This document shows positions 1-8,745 of a stretch of DNA of 32,471 bases, piece after piece. Under the pieces are notes generated by a model. That model saw only the letters and a program-made list of their open reading frames with translations. It had not been told where the DNA came from and ran no database searches. Made by a program: the position numbers and the translations under genes. Origin of the DNA: Nostoc sp. LEGE 12450 (GTDB taxonomy: Bacteria > Cyanobacteriota > Cyanobacteriia > Cyanobacteriales > Nostocaceae); contig NZ_JADEXU010000094.1 in NCBI RefSeq assembly GCF_015206895.1, positions 1 to 32,471 of the forward strand. The letters run 5' to 3'. Numbering within the stretch: position 1 is the stretch's first letter; each line of letters starts with the position of its first letter.

Positions 1-242
1 GGAGTGGGGAGCGGGGAGTATGGGGGGAAGATCGCTGAGAAAAAGCTGTTCTAAAATTAGTGTCAACATTATTTGCAACAGATGACCTCACTTCACCTCT
101 GTTACCAAATTTTGTTTGCATTGTGGCGTGATAGCCTTAAGATTTGCCTCCCCTACTTCTCCCCGATTGTTAACTAATCTGAAAATATCAACCTAAAATT
201 TTCAATCTAAACTTTTAGCTATACTAAACTTTTCAATATTTT

Positions 243-701
243 ATGAATGAAGATACAAAGTTCTTTCGTATATTTGGTTCAATATTCGGCGGTGTTGGCA
301 GCATAATTGCTGTTACGGGCATCATGATTGCATTGAATACTCGTTCCTTTGTTACCTCAGCAATACCAGCACAAGGGACAATAATTGATTTGGTGCAACG
401 TTCATCAACTGATAAAAAAGGTCGTTCTTCTTATGCCTACTATCCGGTAATAAAATTTACCGCCCTTTCTGGAGAAGCAACGGTTTTTGAATCAAATTCA
501 GGCAGTAACCCACCAGAATTTACTAAAGGTCAGCAGGTAGAAATATTATACAGTCCTGAAAAGCCAAATTCTGCCATGATAAAATCTTGGCTAAGTTTAT
601 GGTTTTTACCTGTTATGTTAACTGGCTTAGGATCAATTTTTGCCTTGGTTGGAGGAATTGTACTCATCAAGTCCTTTCCGCGTTTGATAAGTTCTAAGTA
701 A
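243..701 (+). CDS. DUF3592-like membrane protein
   Basis: A 152-residue protein with a hydrophobic segment near residues 14-33 and another near 118-143. Between them is a soluble stretch of about 80 residues containing VIKFTALSGEATVFES and the motif GQQVEILYSPEKP. That layout (membrane helix, small beta-rich domain, membrane helix) is what I know from DUF3592 proteins, whose function is unknown. The first ATG is used; the upstream bases are AT-rich and show no clear Shine-Dalgarno sequence. It stands alone and converges on the aminotransferase at 818-1984. Family membership is by pattern recognition, not search. Confidence 0.72.
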   Translation: MNEDTKFFRIFGSIFGGVGSIIAVTGIMIALNTRSFVTSAIPAQGTIIDLVQRSSTDKKGRSSYAYYPVIKFTALSGEATVFESNSGSNPPEFTKGQQVEILYSPEKPNSAMIKSWLSLWFLPVMLTGLGSIFALVGGIVLIKSFPRLISSK

Positions 702-737
702 AAGTATTTTGGGAACTAATTTGAGGCTTGAAAATAA

Positions 738-769
738 ACTCCACCAGTTCTGAGTTGAAAAGGTGGAGT
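738..769. terminator. Possible bidirectional terminator hairpin
   Basis: ACTCCACC (738-745) pairs perfectly with GGTGGAGT (762-769) across a 16-nt loop. It lies between the converging ends of the DUF3592-like gene and the aminotransferase gene. There is no strong T-tract, so a terminator role is inferred mainly from position. Confidence 0.35.
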
Positions 770-817
770 AAGAAATTGAAGAGTTAATAAGTTCTCTTCA
801 AAAATGACAAATGACAA

Positions 818-1984
818 CTAAATACGTGACTTGACAAATTTCTCTAACCTATCCATTCCCTTTTCAATGGTTGCCATATCTGTAGCGTATGAAAGGCGAA
901 TGTTGTCATCAGCGCCAAAAGCAATTCCAGGAATGACTGCAACTTGATGTTTTTCCAACAAAGCGTCACAAAATTCTAGGGATTTTAGACCGGTTTTGCT
1001 GATATCAGGGAACAGATAAAACGCGCCATCTGGTTTTGCGGTACTCAATCCGGGAATGGCGTTGAGTCTGTCTAGCATTACCTGTCGGCGTTTGGCGAAG
1101 GCTTGGCGCATTTCTTCGACACAATCTTGAGAACTTTGTAGCGCTGCGATCGCACCATATTGAGCAAAGGTACACACGTTAGATGTACTATGCCCTTGGA
1201 TGGTACTGGCTGCTTTAATAATTTCCACTGGCCCCGCTAAATAGCCGATTCTCCAACCAGTCATAGAATAAGCTTTCGCAAACCCATTACTGATCAAAGT
1301 GCGATCAAAAATTTCCTTTCCAAGAGAACCGATGCTGATATGTTCTGCACCATCGTAGAGGATCTTTTCGTAAATCTCATCAGAGACGACAAAGATATCT
1401 GCATCAACTACTACCTGCGCCAGTGCTTTGATTTCGTCTGGCGTGTAAACCATCCCTGTGGGATTAGATGGAGAGTTGAGGATAAATAACTTTGTTTTGG
1501 GGGTGATTGCTTTACGGAGTTGTTCGGGAGTAATTTTATAACCCGTCGTGGCATCTGCGGGTACAATTACTGCAACTCCACCGACTAAAGTCACCATTTC
1601 GGGATAACTTAGCCAGTAGGGTGCAGGGATAATTACCTCATCACCTGGATCGATTAACGCCACTATCAAGTTGTACAGAGAATGCTTACCGCCATTAGTG
1701 ACGATGACATTCTCCGACTTGTAATCAAGACCGTTATCATTTTTGAGCTTATGGGCGATCGCTTCCCTTAACTTTGGTTCTCCGGCTGCTGCACCATACT
1801 TGGTTTTGCCTTCATCCAAAGCTTTGACTGCTGCGGCTTTAATATGCGCTGGGGTATCAAAATCTGGTTCTCCAGCGCTAAAACTACAAACATCTATTCC
1901 TTCTGCCTTCAGTGCCTTAGCCTTGGCTGCGATCGCTAAGGTCAATGAAGGTGTTACCTGACTTACTCTTGCTGCCAGCTTCAT
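818..1984 (-). CDS. aspC: Aspartate aminotransferase (class I, PLP)
   Basis: A 388-residue fold-type I PLP aminotransferase of normal family length, probably interconverting aspartate/2-oxoglutarate and oxaloacetate/glutamate in the cytosol. Visible motifs are the N-terminal SFSAGEPDFDTP, NSPSNPTG, VSDEIYE, and SNGFAKAYSMTGWRIGY, in which Lys237 should form the Schiff base with PLP. The C-terminus carries the substrate-carboxylate arginine region IRLSYAT. This is the subgroup Ib type that in cyanobacteria and plants may also accept prephenate. Specificity cannot be told from sequence alone. It appears monocistronic. Confidence 0.9.
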   Translation of the reverse strand: MKLAARVSQVTPSLTLAIAAKAKALKAEGIDVCSFSAGEPDFDTPAHIKAAAVKALDEGKTKYGAAAGEPKLREAIAHKLKNDNGLDYKSENVIVTNGGKHSLYNLIVALIDPGDEVIIPAPYWLSYPEMVTLVGGVAVIVPADATTGYKITPEQLRKAITPKTKLFILNSPSNPTGMVYTPDEIKALAQVVVDADIFVVSDEIYEKILYDGAEHISIGSLGKEIFDRTLISNGFAKAYSMTGWRIGYLAGPVEIIKAASTIQGHSTSNVCTFAQYGAIAALQSSQDCVEEMRQAFAKRRQVMLDRLNAIPGLSTAKPDGAFYLFPDISKTGLKSLEFCDALLEKHQVAVIPGIAFGADDNIRLSYATDMATIEKGMDRLEKFVKSRI

Positions 1985-2699
1985 TCTTACTATATTTTGG
2001 CAAATCTTTCACTTATCTAAGGATATCCCAGAATCATTACCGAGATTTGCTTTTTCCAAATTCGTTGATCGTCGAGCAGATGAGGGAGCAAAGGGAGAAT
2101 AACTAATGACTAATCTGACTTTTCCCGTTAAGTCTTGAAAGGTTTACAAACAAAGGATTTAAGAAACAGCACAGCATATACGGTACAGAACGTTTTAAAT
2201 TCAACAACCATCTTTCTTCTTAACATTGCTTTACATATATTGTTTTTTCCACGCCCACCTACTTAGCAATTGGCGGTTATACAGGCATTGAAAAAGATTA
2301 CCCAGAGTATGGTTCAGTAGATTAATAAGCCTGTTACCAACTTTAAGGAGTCGGAAATAGATGATCGCCCTTGCTTTTTGTACGCAGCTCAAATTTACAG
2401 ATTTTCCATCAATCAGCCGTAGAACTGCCACAGATTTATCATAAAAAGGGTAACTTGACACTATGCTGTTTCTGCTTCTGAAAACGCAACTGTTTTGTAA
2501 ATTAACTAAGTGTTTTTGTATACAAATATTGTAACTGCCAATTACTACTTTTGTAGTATCAATTTATTGAAAAACTAAGACTATTGAAAGAGTATAAGTA
2601 ATTTTTTTTTAACTACAACTCTAAGCAATAGAAGAGTTAGGACAAATCAATTTGTCCCAAGTTTGATAATTAAAAGACATATAGCAAACACAAGAGGCA
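1985..2699. other. AT-rich intergenic region upstream of the SRPBCC operon
   Basis: This stretch of about 700 bases holds no gene I can support. A 76-codon GTG-initiated frame at 2231-2461 (minus) has no recognisable motif and no good ribosome-binding site. The right third is very AT-rich and contains the palindrome at 2640-2657, so it probably carries the promoter of the downstream operon. Confidence 0.5.
2640..2657. promoter_or_regulatory. Candidate operator palindrome upstream of SRPBCC/ADH operon
   Basis: GGACAAAT-CA-ATTTGTCC is a perfect 8+2+8 palindrome whose end lies 42 bases before the first ATG of the SRPBCC gene. Its size and position fit a homodimeric repressor site or a short 5'-UTR hairpin. 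No regulator gene is adjacent, so this is inference from symmetry and location. Confidence 0.4.
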
Positions 2700-3239
2700 A
2701 TGGTCATGAGTATGGTCATGAACCAACGGGTCAAAGTTGAAAAGACTTTAACCATTAACAAACCAGTAGAAGAACTTTATCGCTTTTGGCGTAACTTTGG
2801 TAACTTGCCACGCTTTATCAAGCATCTCAAAGAGGTGAGGCTATACGACGAGAAGCGAGAGTCCTCCGGACACGCTACGCGAACGCACTGGATTAGCAAA
2901 GGATTCTTAAATGAAAGCGTTGAGTGGGATGTAGTCATTACCGAAGACCGAGAAAACGAATTGATTGCCTGGACTTCGGTTGAAGGCGCAGCAATTGAAA
3001 CCTCTGGTCGCGTCCACTTCAAGCCAGCACCTGGGAATCGTGGCACTGAGGTAAAAACAGTCAGAGAATTTACCCCGCCTGGGGGTGCGATTGGGGCTGC
3101 GTTGGCCAAGCCCGTCGCAGACATCGCTAAATTATTTGGTGAAGACCCAGAACTGCAAATTAAAGAAGATTTACGCGGCTTCAAAATGCTGATGGAAGCA
3201 GGCGAGATTGCCACAACAGAAGGTCAACCGCGAGGTTAA
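2700..3239 (+). CDS. SRPBCC (START-like cyclase/dehydrase) family protein
   Basis: A 179-residue protein starting near VKVEKTLTINKPVEELYRFW, the typical first strand and helix of the polyketide cyclase/dehydrase SRPBCC fold. It continues with EWDVVITEDRENELIAW and a GTEVKTVREFTPPGGAIGAAL segment, which are features of the short cyanobacterial and proteobacterial stand-alone members. The ligand is unknown. Starts at 2700, 2706, 2712 and 2718 are all in frame; the AGAGG at 2694-2698 is best spaced for 2706. Residues 54-61 look like an extra block made by a dispersed repeat (see findings). Its stop is 11 bases before the first alcohol dehydrogenase, so the three genes probably form one operon. 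Confidence 0.85.
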   Translation: MVMSMVMNQRVKVEKTLTINKPVEELYRFWRNFGNLPRFIKHLKEVRLYDEKRESSGHATRTHWISKGFLNESVEWDVVITEDRENELIAWTSVEGAAIETSGRVHFKPAPGNRGTEVKTVREFTPPGGAIGAALAKPVADIAKLFGEDPELQIKEDLRGFKMLMEAGEIATTEGQPRG

Positions 3240-3250
3240 TAAATATTGCT

Positions 3251-4420
3251 ATGAAAGCTGTTTGTTGGTACGGCACTAACGATGTGCGGGTGGAAACAGT
3301 GCCAGACCCAAAAATAATTAACCCCCGCGATGCCATCCTCAAAGTGACATCAGCAACCATCTGTGGTTCTGATTTGCATATCTACAATGGCTACATTCCG
3401 ACGATGGAACCGGGTGACATTATTGGTCACGAGTTTATGGGAGAAATCGTTGATATTGGCAATGAAGTCAAGAAATTGAAAAAAGGCGATCGCGTCGTTG
3501 TCTCTTCGATGATCGGTTGCGGTCAATGCTGGTATTGCCAACAGCAGATGTGGTCGTTGTGCGATAACTCCAATCCCAAAGCTTCGATACAGGAGAAAGT
3601 ATACGGTTATAACACGTCAGGTATCTATGGCTACTCCCATGCTTTTGGGGGCTATTCAGGTGCTTTTGCTGACTATGTGCGCCTACCCTTTGCTGATTAT
3701 GGAGCAATCAAAGTTCCCAAAGATATTCCTGACGAAAAACTGCTACCGATTTCTGACGCTTTTCCCACGGGCTACATGGGAGCAGATTTATGTAATATTC
3801 AGCCCGGAGATATTGTCGCAGTTTGGGGTTGTGGCCCGGTTGGACAATTTGCCATGCGTAGCGCCTATTTGTTAGGTGCAGAACGTGTCATTGGCATCGA
3901 CCGAGTTCCTGAACGGCTGCAATTAGCTAGAGACTTTGCCAAAGCGGATATTGTTAACTACGAAGAAGTTGATGTCAGCGAAGCCCTCAAAGAAATGACC
4001 GGAGGACGTGGCCCCGATGCTTGTATTGATGCAGTGGGACTAGAAGCTCACGGCACAGGTCTAGAAGGTGTATACGACCAAGCCAAGCAGGCAGTACGCC
4101 TGGAAACCGATCGCCCCCATGTGCTGCGACAAATGATGCTCGCTGGTCGCAAAGGTGGCACTCTATCAATCATGGGTGTTTATGGTGGCTTTGTGGACAA
4201 GCTACCGATGGGTGCTGCTATGAATAAAGCCATGACCTTCAGAATGGGACAGATGTTCGGTCAGAAGTATATGCCTATCTTGCTGGATCGGGTATTGAAG
4301 GGCGAAGTCGATCCATCTGCTGTGTTCACGCATCACTTACCCCTAACAGAAGCCAAGCATGGCTTCGAGCTGTTCAACCAAAGAAAAGACCACTGCATAA
4401 AAGTTAGGTTACAGCCTTAA
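3251..4420 (+). CDS. Zinc-dependent alcohol dehydrogenase (formaldehyde-dehydrogenase-like)
   Basis: A 389-residue medium-chain dehydrogenase. The catalytic-zinc region shows C38-G-S-D and G-H60-E61. The structural-zinc loop has all four cysteines (C90, C93, C96, C104). The NAD(P)-binding turn reads VWGCGPVGQFA. An insertion around EMTGGRGPDACIDAVGLEAHG is typical of the FDH-like branch of zinc alcohol dehydrogenases. Substrate is unknown; formaldehyde or other aldehydes/alcohols are possible from family knowledge. It follows the SRPBCC gene and is closely paralogous to the next gene. The protein starts MKAVCWYG, as expected for the family. Confidence 0.9.
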   Translation: MKAVCWYGTNDVRVETVPDPKIINPRDAILKVTSATICGSDLHIYNGYIPTMEPGDIIGHEFMGEIVDIGNEVKKLKKGDRVVVSSMIGCGQCWYCQQQMWSLCDNSNPKASIQEKVYGYNTSGIYGYSHAFGGYSGAFADYVRLPFADYGAIKVPKDIPDEKLLPISDAFPTGYMGADLCNIQPGDIVAVWGCGPVGQFAMRSAYLLGAERVIGIDRVPERLQLARDFAKADIVNYEEVDVSEALKEMTGGRGPDACIDAVGLEAHGTGLEGVYDQAKQAVRLETDRPHVLRQMMLAGRKGGTLSIMGVYGGFVDKLPMGAAMNKAMTFRMGQMFGQKYMPILLDRVLKGEVDPSAVFTHHLPLTEAKHGFELFNQRKDHCIKVRLQP

Positions 4421-4497
4421 GTTGGGGACTGAGGGGAGCAGAGGAGACAAGGAAAATAACCACTGACAACTGACAATTAACTACCGACAAAGGACTA

Positions 4498-5673
4498 ATG
4501 GCTATGAAAGCAGTTTGCTGGAACGGTGCCAACGATGTACGGGTAGAAACAGTACCCGATCCAAAAATCATTAATCCGCGTGATGCTGTTATTAAAATCA
4601 CAACAACAGCAATTTGCGGTTCTGATTTACACCTTTATAACGGCTACGTCCCCACAATGGAAAAGGGCGATATCCTGGGTCATGAAATGATGGGGGAAGT
4701 CGTTGAAATAGGCAGTGCCGTCAAAAATTTAAATATAGGCGATCGCGTGGTTGTACCATTCCCTATCGGCTGTGGGAACTGCTGGTACTGTCAACATGAC
4801 TTCTGGTCATTGTGCGATAACTCTAACCCAAACGCTTGGTTAGCAGAAAAATTCATGGGTTATTCACCCTCTGGTATTTTTGGCTATTCTCATATGCTAG
4901 GTGGCTACGCTGGTGGTCAAGCTGAATATGCCCGTGTTCCCTTTGCTGATACTGGTTTGTTTAAGATTCCTGATGGACTAACAGACGAACAAGTAGTGTT
5001 TCTAACAGATATCTTCCCCACCGGATATATGGCGGCAGAGAACTGTAATATTCAGCCCGGTGATATTGTCGCAGTCTGGGGGTGTGGCCCAGTCGCACAA
5101 TTCACAATAAGAAGTGCTTATCTACTTGGTGCTGAACGAGTCATCGCTATCGATCGAATTCCCGAACGCCTACAGATGGCTAAAGATCAAGGCAAGGCAG
5201 AAATCCTTAACTATGAGGAAGTAGATGTTGGTGAAGCCCTCAAAGAAATGACAGGTGGACGCGGCCCAGATGCTTGCATTGATGCTGTGGGGTTGGAAGC
5301 ACATGGCACGGGTCTAGAAGGAGTATACGACGAAGTAAAGCAAGCAGTGCGTCTGGAAACAGACCGCCCCCATGTGCTGCGGCAAGTGATGATTGACTGT
5401 CGCAAAGGCGGTCACGTTTCAATTCCTGGTGTTTATGTCGGCGTTGTAGACAAAATACCTATGGGTGCTGCCATGAACAAAGCCTTAGTATTCAAAATGG
5501 GACAAACGCACGTTCATAAGTACTTAAATACGTTACTCGATCACATCCAAAATGGCAGGATCGATCCATCTTTCGTGATCACCCATCGTCTACCGTTAGA
5601 TGAAGCACCCCGGGGTTACGAAATTTTCAAAGACAAGAAGGAAAACTGTATCAAAGTTGTACTCAAACCATAA
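4498..5673 (+). CDS. Zinc-dependent alcohol dehydrogenase, tandem paralogue
   Basis: A 391-residue paralogue of the preceding gene, aligned nearly end to end. It keeps CGSDLH, GHEMMGE, the four-cysteine structural-zinc loop (GCGNCWYCQ plus SLCD) and VWGCGPVAQF. Two starts are possible: ATG at 4498, and ATG at 4504, which matches the paralogue's MKAVCW start. The AAAGGA before them is better spaced for 4504. The 77-base gap from the previous gene holds STRR-like heptamers (CTGACAA type), so read-through transcription is likely. The substrate pocket differs from its twin in several places, for example MIDCRKGGHVSIPGVYVGVV, suggesting divergent specificity. Confidence 0.9.
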   Translation: MAMKAVCWNGANDVRVETVPDPKIINPRDAVIKITTTAICGSDLHLYNGYVPTMEKGDILGHEMMGEVVEIGSAVKNLNIGDRVVVPFPIGCGNCWYCQHDFWSLCDNSNPNAWLAEKFMGYSPSGIFGYSHMLGGYAGGQAEYARVPFADTGLFKIPDGLTDEQVVFLTDIFPTGYMAAENCNIQPGDIVAVWGCGPVAQFTIRSAYLLGAERVIAIDRIPERLQMAKDQGKAEILNYEEVDVGEALKEMTGGRGPDACIDAVGLEAHGTGLEGVYDEVKQAVRLETDRPHVLRQVMIDCRKGGHVSIPGVYVGVVDKIPMGAAMNKALVFKMGQTHVHKYLNTLLDHIQNGRIDPSFVITHRLPLDEAPRGYEIFKDKKENCIKVVLKP

Positions 5674-6001
5674 GGCAGGAGAAAAGACACGGAGAGTGGG
5701 AGACGCAAAGACGCAAAGAAAGAACTCTCCATGTCCCTCTATCCCCGCACGCAACTTCTCTCCGTGTCCTTCTAATCGATCCGTTTGTTTTTACAAGAAG
5801 TCTTCTTTTGTTATTCCAAAAATGGTGAACCTGGTATTTGTAGTGCCGAGATTTTGAAGCGATCGCGAAAAAGTTGTGGTCAACCAGATTTCTTAGTGAG
5901 AAATGTTAGATAAAAATTGGGCATGGGGCATTGGGCATTGGTTATTTCCCCCTTGCTCCCTCTGCCTCCTCTGCTCCCCTGCCCCCTCAGCTCCCCACTT
6001 T
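5674..6001. other. Intergenic region with low-complexity repeats
   Basis: About 330 bases between converging genes with no supportable gene. It holds GACGCAAAGACGCAAAG-type tandem repeats, a GCGATCGC octamer, GGGCATTGGGCATTGG repeats, and a pyrimidine-rich run near 5948-6000 (CCCCCTTGCTCCC and similar). Such low-complexity spacers are common between convergent genes in Nostoc-type genomes. Confidence 0.6.
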
Positions 6002-7084
6002 TTAAGCTATTGTCACATCTGGCGATAAGTAAACATCTTGAATGGTATGAAATAACTTTACACCTTCCTCAAAAGGACGTTGGAAGGTTTTTCGCCCAGA
6101 AATTAATCCCGAACCACCAGCGCGTTTGTTGATTACGGCGGTGCGAATTGCTTCGGCGAAGTCGTTTTTACCAGTCGCGCCACCAGAATTAATCAACCCC
6201 ACACGCCCAGAGTAACAATTTAGTACTTGGTAACGAGTTAAATCAATTGGGTGATCGGTTGTCAATTCTGTGTAAACGCGCTCATCTGTTTTGCCGTAAC
6301 TCTTACCACTGGCTTTGGCAACTGCACCATAACCATTGTTATTTTCGGGTAACTTTTGTTTGATGATATCAGCTTCAATCGTCACGCCTAAATGATTTGC
6401 CTGTCCGGTAAGGTCAGCCGCAAGGTGATAATCTTTATCTTGTTTAAAGGCGTTATTCCGCAGATAGCACCAGAGAATAGTCGCCATCCCTAATTCATGG
6501 GCGCGTTTAAAAGCTTTGCTGATTTCCTGAATCTGTCTGGTAGACTGGTCTGAACCAAAGTAGATTGTCGCACCTACTGCCGCCGCCCCTAAATTCCAAG
6601 CTTGTTCCACATCAGCAAACAATACCTGGTCAAATTGATTGGGGAAAGTCAGCAATTCGTTGTGATTGATTTTGGCAATGAAGGGAATTTTATGAGCATA
6701 CTTACGCGAAACTATACCCAATACTCCTAAAGTGGTAGCAACAGCATTGCAACCTGCGGCGATCGCTAATTTGACAATATTTTCTGGGTCAAAGTAAATT
6801 GGATTGGGCGCAAAAGACGCACCAGCAGAATGTTCAATACCTTGGTCTACAGGTAAAATCGAGAGATAACCTGTGTTTGCCAGACGACCAGTAGAATAAA
6901 GTAGCTGGAGATTACGCAATACTTGAGGATTGCGATCGCTGTTGATCCAGATCCGATCTACAAAGTCTGGCCCCGGCAAGTGTAGTAAATCCTGAGAAAC
7001 CTTTGCTTTGTAGGTAAGCAGGTCTTCAGCCTCTTTACCTAGCAATGACTCGATAGAACTAGACTCTTTGAGCGTTGTAGTCAT
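6002..7084 (-). CDS. Class I fructose-bisphosphate aldolase (FbaB/DhnA type)
   Basis: About 360 residues, cleaving fructose-1,6-bisphosphate to glyceraldehyde-3-phosphate and dihydroxyacetone phosphate in glycolysis and the Calvin cycle. It is the metal-independent, archaeal/E. coli FbaB-like class: YLSILPVDQGIEHSAGASF, AIAAGCNAVATTLG, IPFIAKINHNE, and the C-terminal phosphate-binding SGGATGKNDF and GGSGLISGRKTFQRPF. The open frame extends to 7162. I chose ATG 7084 (MTTTLKESS) because GAGG sits 8 bases upstream and the extra 26 residues look unlike coding sequence. It converges on the alcohol dehydrogenase operon. Confidence 0.9.
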   Translation of the reverse strand: MTTTLKESSSIESLLGKEAEDLLTYKAKVSQDLLHLPGPDFVDRIWINSDRNPQVLRNLQLLYSTGRLANTGYLSILPVDQGIEHSAGASFAPNPIYFDPENIVKLAIAAGCNAVATTLGVLGIVSRKYAHKIPFIAKINHNELLTFPNQFDQVLFADVEQAWNLGAAAVGATIYFGSDQSTRQIQEISKAFKRAHELGMATILWCYLRNNAFKQDKDYHLAADLTGQANHLGVTIEADIIKQKLPENNNGYGAVAKASGKSYGKTDERVYTELTTDHPIDLTRYQVLNCYSGRVGLINSGGATGKNDFAEAIRTAVINKRAGGSGLISGRKTFQRPFEEGVKLFHTIQDVYLSPDVTIA

Positions 7085-7231
7085 AGTTTTTTCCTCAAAA
7101 ATTGAGCAAATGACCTTTGCCTTTAAGATAGCATTTTTAATATTGCTAACCTGGTTATGCAAGCATTAACTATATGTAAAATCTTTCTGATATGGCAGTC
7201 TTAAATTATTAGTAAAAACTTTTTTGACTCA

Positions 7232-7546
7232 TTAAACGCGGGATTTTATTGTCAGAATTTGCATTTTCTCCCATACAAATAACTTCTTAAGGAAGATGCG
7301 GATTGATAGGATTAAGCTAAAGATTAGAATTTGCCTCCAAGTTCGCAGATTAATTGTCTTTAGCAGAGTTGCTGCAACCATAAAGTTTAAACTTGTTACC
7401 ACCCCTTCTGCTACTATAAGTCTTGCCTGATAGACATTACATCTGAAAATTAGAGAAAAAATGGCAGCGAAGACATAAGCTGCGATCGCTAAAGAACCTA
7501 AAAACTGGATAATTACTGCCCATACTGAGAAATTAAAAAGATTCAT
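7232..7546 (-). CDS. Small membrane protein overlapping DUF1622 gene
   Basis: About 104 residues (MNLFNFSVWAVI...) with three hydrophobic segments and little else: SVWAVIIQFLGSLAIAAYVF, ARLIVAEGVVTSLNFMVAA and ILIFSLILSIRIFL. I do not recognise an exact family. The segment ARLIVAEGVVTSLNFMVAATLL and the following LRTWRQI resemble a DUF1622-like helix pair, so it may be a diverged relative of its neighbour. A TTG start at 7582 is also open, but the ATG at 7546 directly follows AAGG and overlaps the upstream stop. The overlap of about 14 bases implies translational coupling. Confidence 0.6.
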   Translation of the reverse strand: MNLFNFSVWAVIIQFLGSLAIAAYVFAAIFSLIFRCNVYQARLIVAEGVVTSLNFMVAATLLKTINLRTWRQILIFSLILSIRIFLKKLFVWEKMQILTIKSRV

Positions 7547-7898
7547 CCTTGATATCGTTCTTTTTATTCTTTGCTTGCTCAATTTCTTTTGCCAAAAAGA
7601 AATTCAGAATTGTTCGTAGCGCAATGATGGCAGCTAGTTTACCAATTTCGTCCCAAGTTGGAGCGATCGTACTACGTAAAATGTCAGCAGCCAATGCAAA
7701 CTCAAGGGAAAGAGCCAGCCACATACCCAGCGATAGCCGAATTTCCTCTTTAGCCTCATTCAACTTTTTACGGCGGCTGAAGAAAAAAACCAGAATCTTG
7801 GTTACGGCTTCCAAGACGGCTATACCAATGATAATGCCAGTAAAGATATCAACTGCTGTAGCAAGTACAGTCGTCAAATTCGTGACGAAAGCTTCCAT
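7533..7898 (-). CDS. DUF1622 family membrane protein
   Basis: A 121-residue protein whose layout matches DUF1622. A first helix (VDIFTGIIIGIAVLEAVTKI) is followed by a basic/acidic stretch (RRKKLNEAKEEIRLSLG). A second helix (WLALSLEFALAADIL) leads to the conserved end of the domain (APTWDEIGKLAAIIALRTILNFFLAKEI). Function is unknown; the family is small, integral to the membrane and widespread in cyanobacteria. It is the first gene of a two-gene unit with the overlapping small membrane protein. Confidence 0.83.
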   Translation of the reverse strand: MEAFVTNLTTVLATAVDIFTGIIIGIAVLEAVTKILVFFFSRRKKLNEAKEEIRLSLGMWLALSLEFALAADILRSTIAPTWDEIGKLAAIIALRTILNFFLAKEIEQAKNKKNDIKDESF

Positions 7899-8104
7899 AT
7901 AGTTTATTTCATAGGTTCAAGCAGGCAAACGCCCACGCGCAAAGCATTGGCGATACTTGTCAGTGCAAAGTTAACTGATCCCTACCATCTACTAGCTGCT
8001 CAATCATGCTATCTTCGTATCCTATCTACGATTGATAGCAAAATCAATCAAACTTATCTTTTCCTCATTGTGGTAATAATCGTTAAAAGAACAAATACAA
8101 TTCT

Positions 8105-8422
8105 ATGAGTAAGTTTCAAATCGATATCGACTTCAGCAATATAGATTTAGCTTCCCTTGAGACAGACGAAGATTTTCAAAGAGAAGCAAAAACATTACTA
8201 CCAAAGGTACTTGTCAAACTAGGTGAAAGTGTGGGCGAAAAGACTTGGGAAGAATTACAGCAAAAGCTGCAAGGAACTGGAGGTAAACTCAAATCTTCTC
8301 CAAGCGAGAAACGTAAGTTTATTCAAGAAACAGGAAGAACCTATCAACGAAATGCCAGTAACAGAGAAAAACAAGAACTAGAACATTATATAGTAGAGCA
8401 ATTACGCCAATACAAACTGTAA
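8105..8422 (+). CDS. Short hypothetical protein
   Basis: A 105-residue, charged, probably soluble protein starting MSKFQIDIDFSNIDLASLE. Residues 20-105 are rich in Glu, Lys and Gln and look helical, ending in ASNREKQELEHYIVEQLRQ. No signal peptide, membrane segment or known motif is visible and I do not recognise the family. The ribosome-binding site is weak (AAAAGAACAAATACAATTCT before the ATG). It is accepted because composition and codon use look coding and nothing competes in the other frames. Confidence 0.55.
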   Translation: MSKFQIDIDFSNIDLASLETDEDFQREAKTLLPKVLVKLGESVGEKTWEELQQKLQGTGGKLKSSPSEKRKFIQETGRTYQRNASNREKQELEHYIVEQLRQYKL

Positions 8423-8745
8423 ATATCGACCTAAGTAAGTGAGCGTAAATTATCGTTGGGATAAGGCAATAGGTATAAGGATTTTAGCCTAGTTCATTTC
8501 TCTTTACATAGTTTGGTTTTATTGTGCCAACTTACTTAACTTGTATGTCTGAGTAACAGCGATGTCTATGATGGGCTATGCCTACGCAGCTTCACTGACA
8601 TGGCTACCGCCGCTCACGCCAACAGACCGAGGTCTGCTCAAACGGACTTCGGTCTGTAGTACTTTTGTAAACCTTTGATTTACATAAAATATATTTTGCA
8701 TTATTGTATAAAAATAATCCTTGTATTACAGAGGTATCAACAATA
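8423..8745. repeat. Intergenic region with palindromic repeats
   Basis: About 320 bases without a gene. ACAGACCGAGGT (8622-8633) and ACTTCGGTCTGT (8646-8657) form an imperfect 12-base inverted repeat. Just before it lies GGGCTATGCCTACGCAGC and CTACCGCCGCTCACGCC, pieces of the short GC-rich dispersed repeats common in Nostoc genomes. This probably also holds the promoter of the M48 protease gene. Confidence 0.5.

Noticed and set aside
2231..2461. 76-codon minus-strand frame (MSSYPFYDKS...)
   Set aside because: GTG start without ribosome-binding site, no motif, AT-rich intergenic context.
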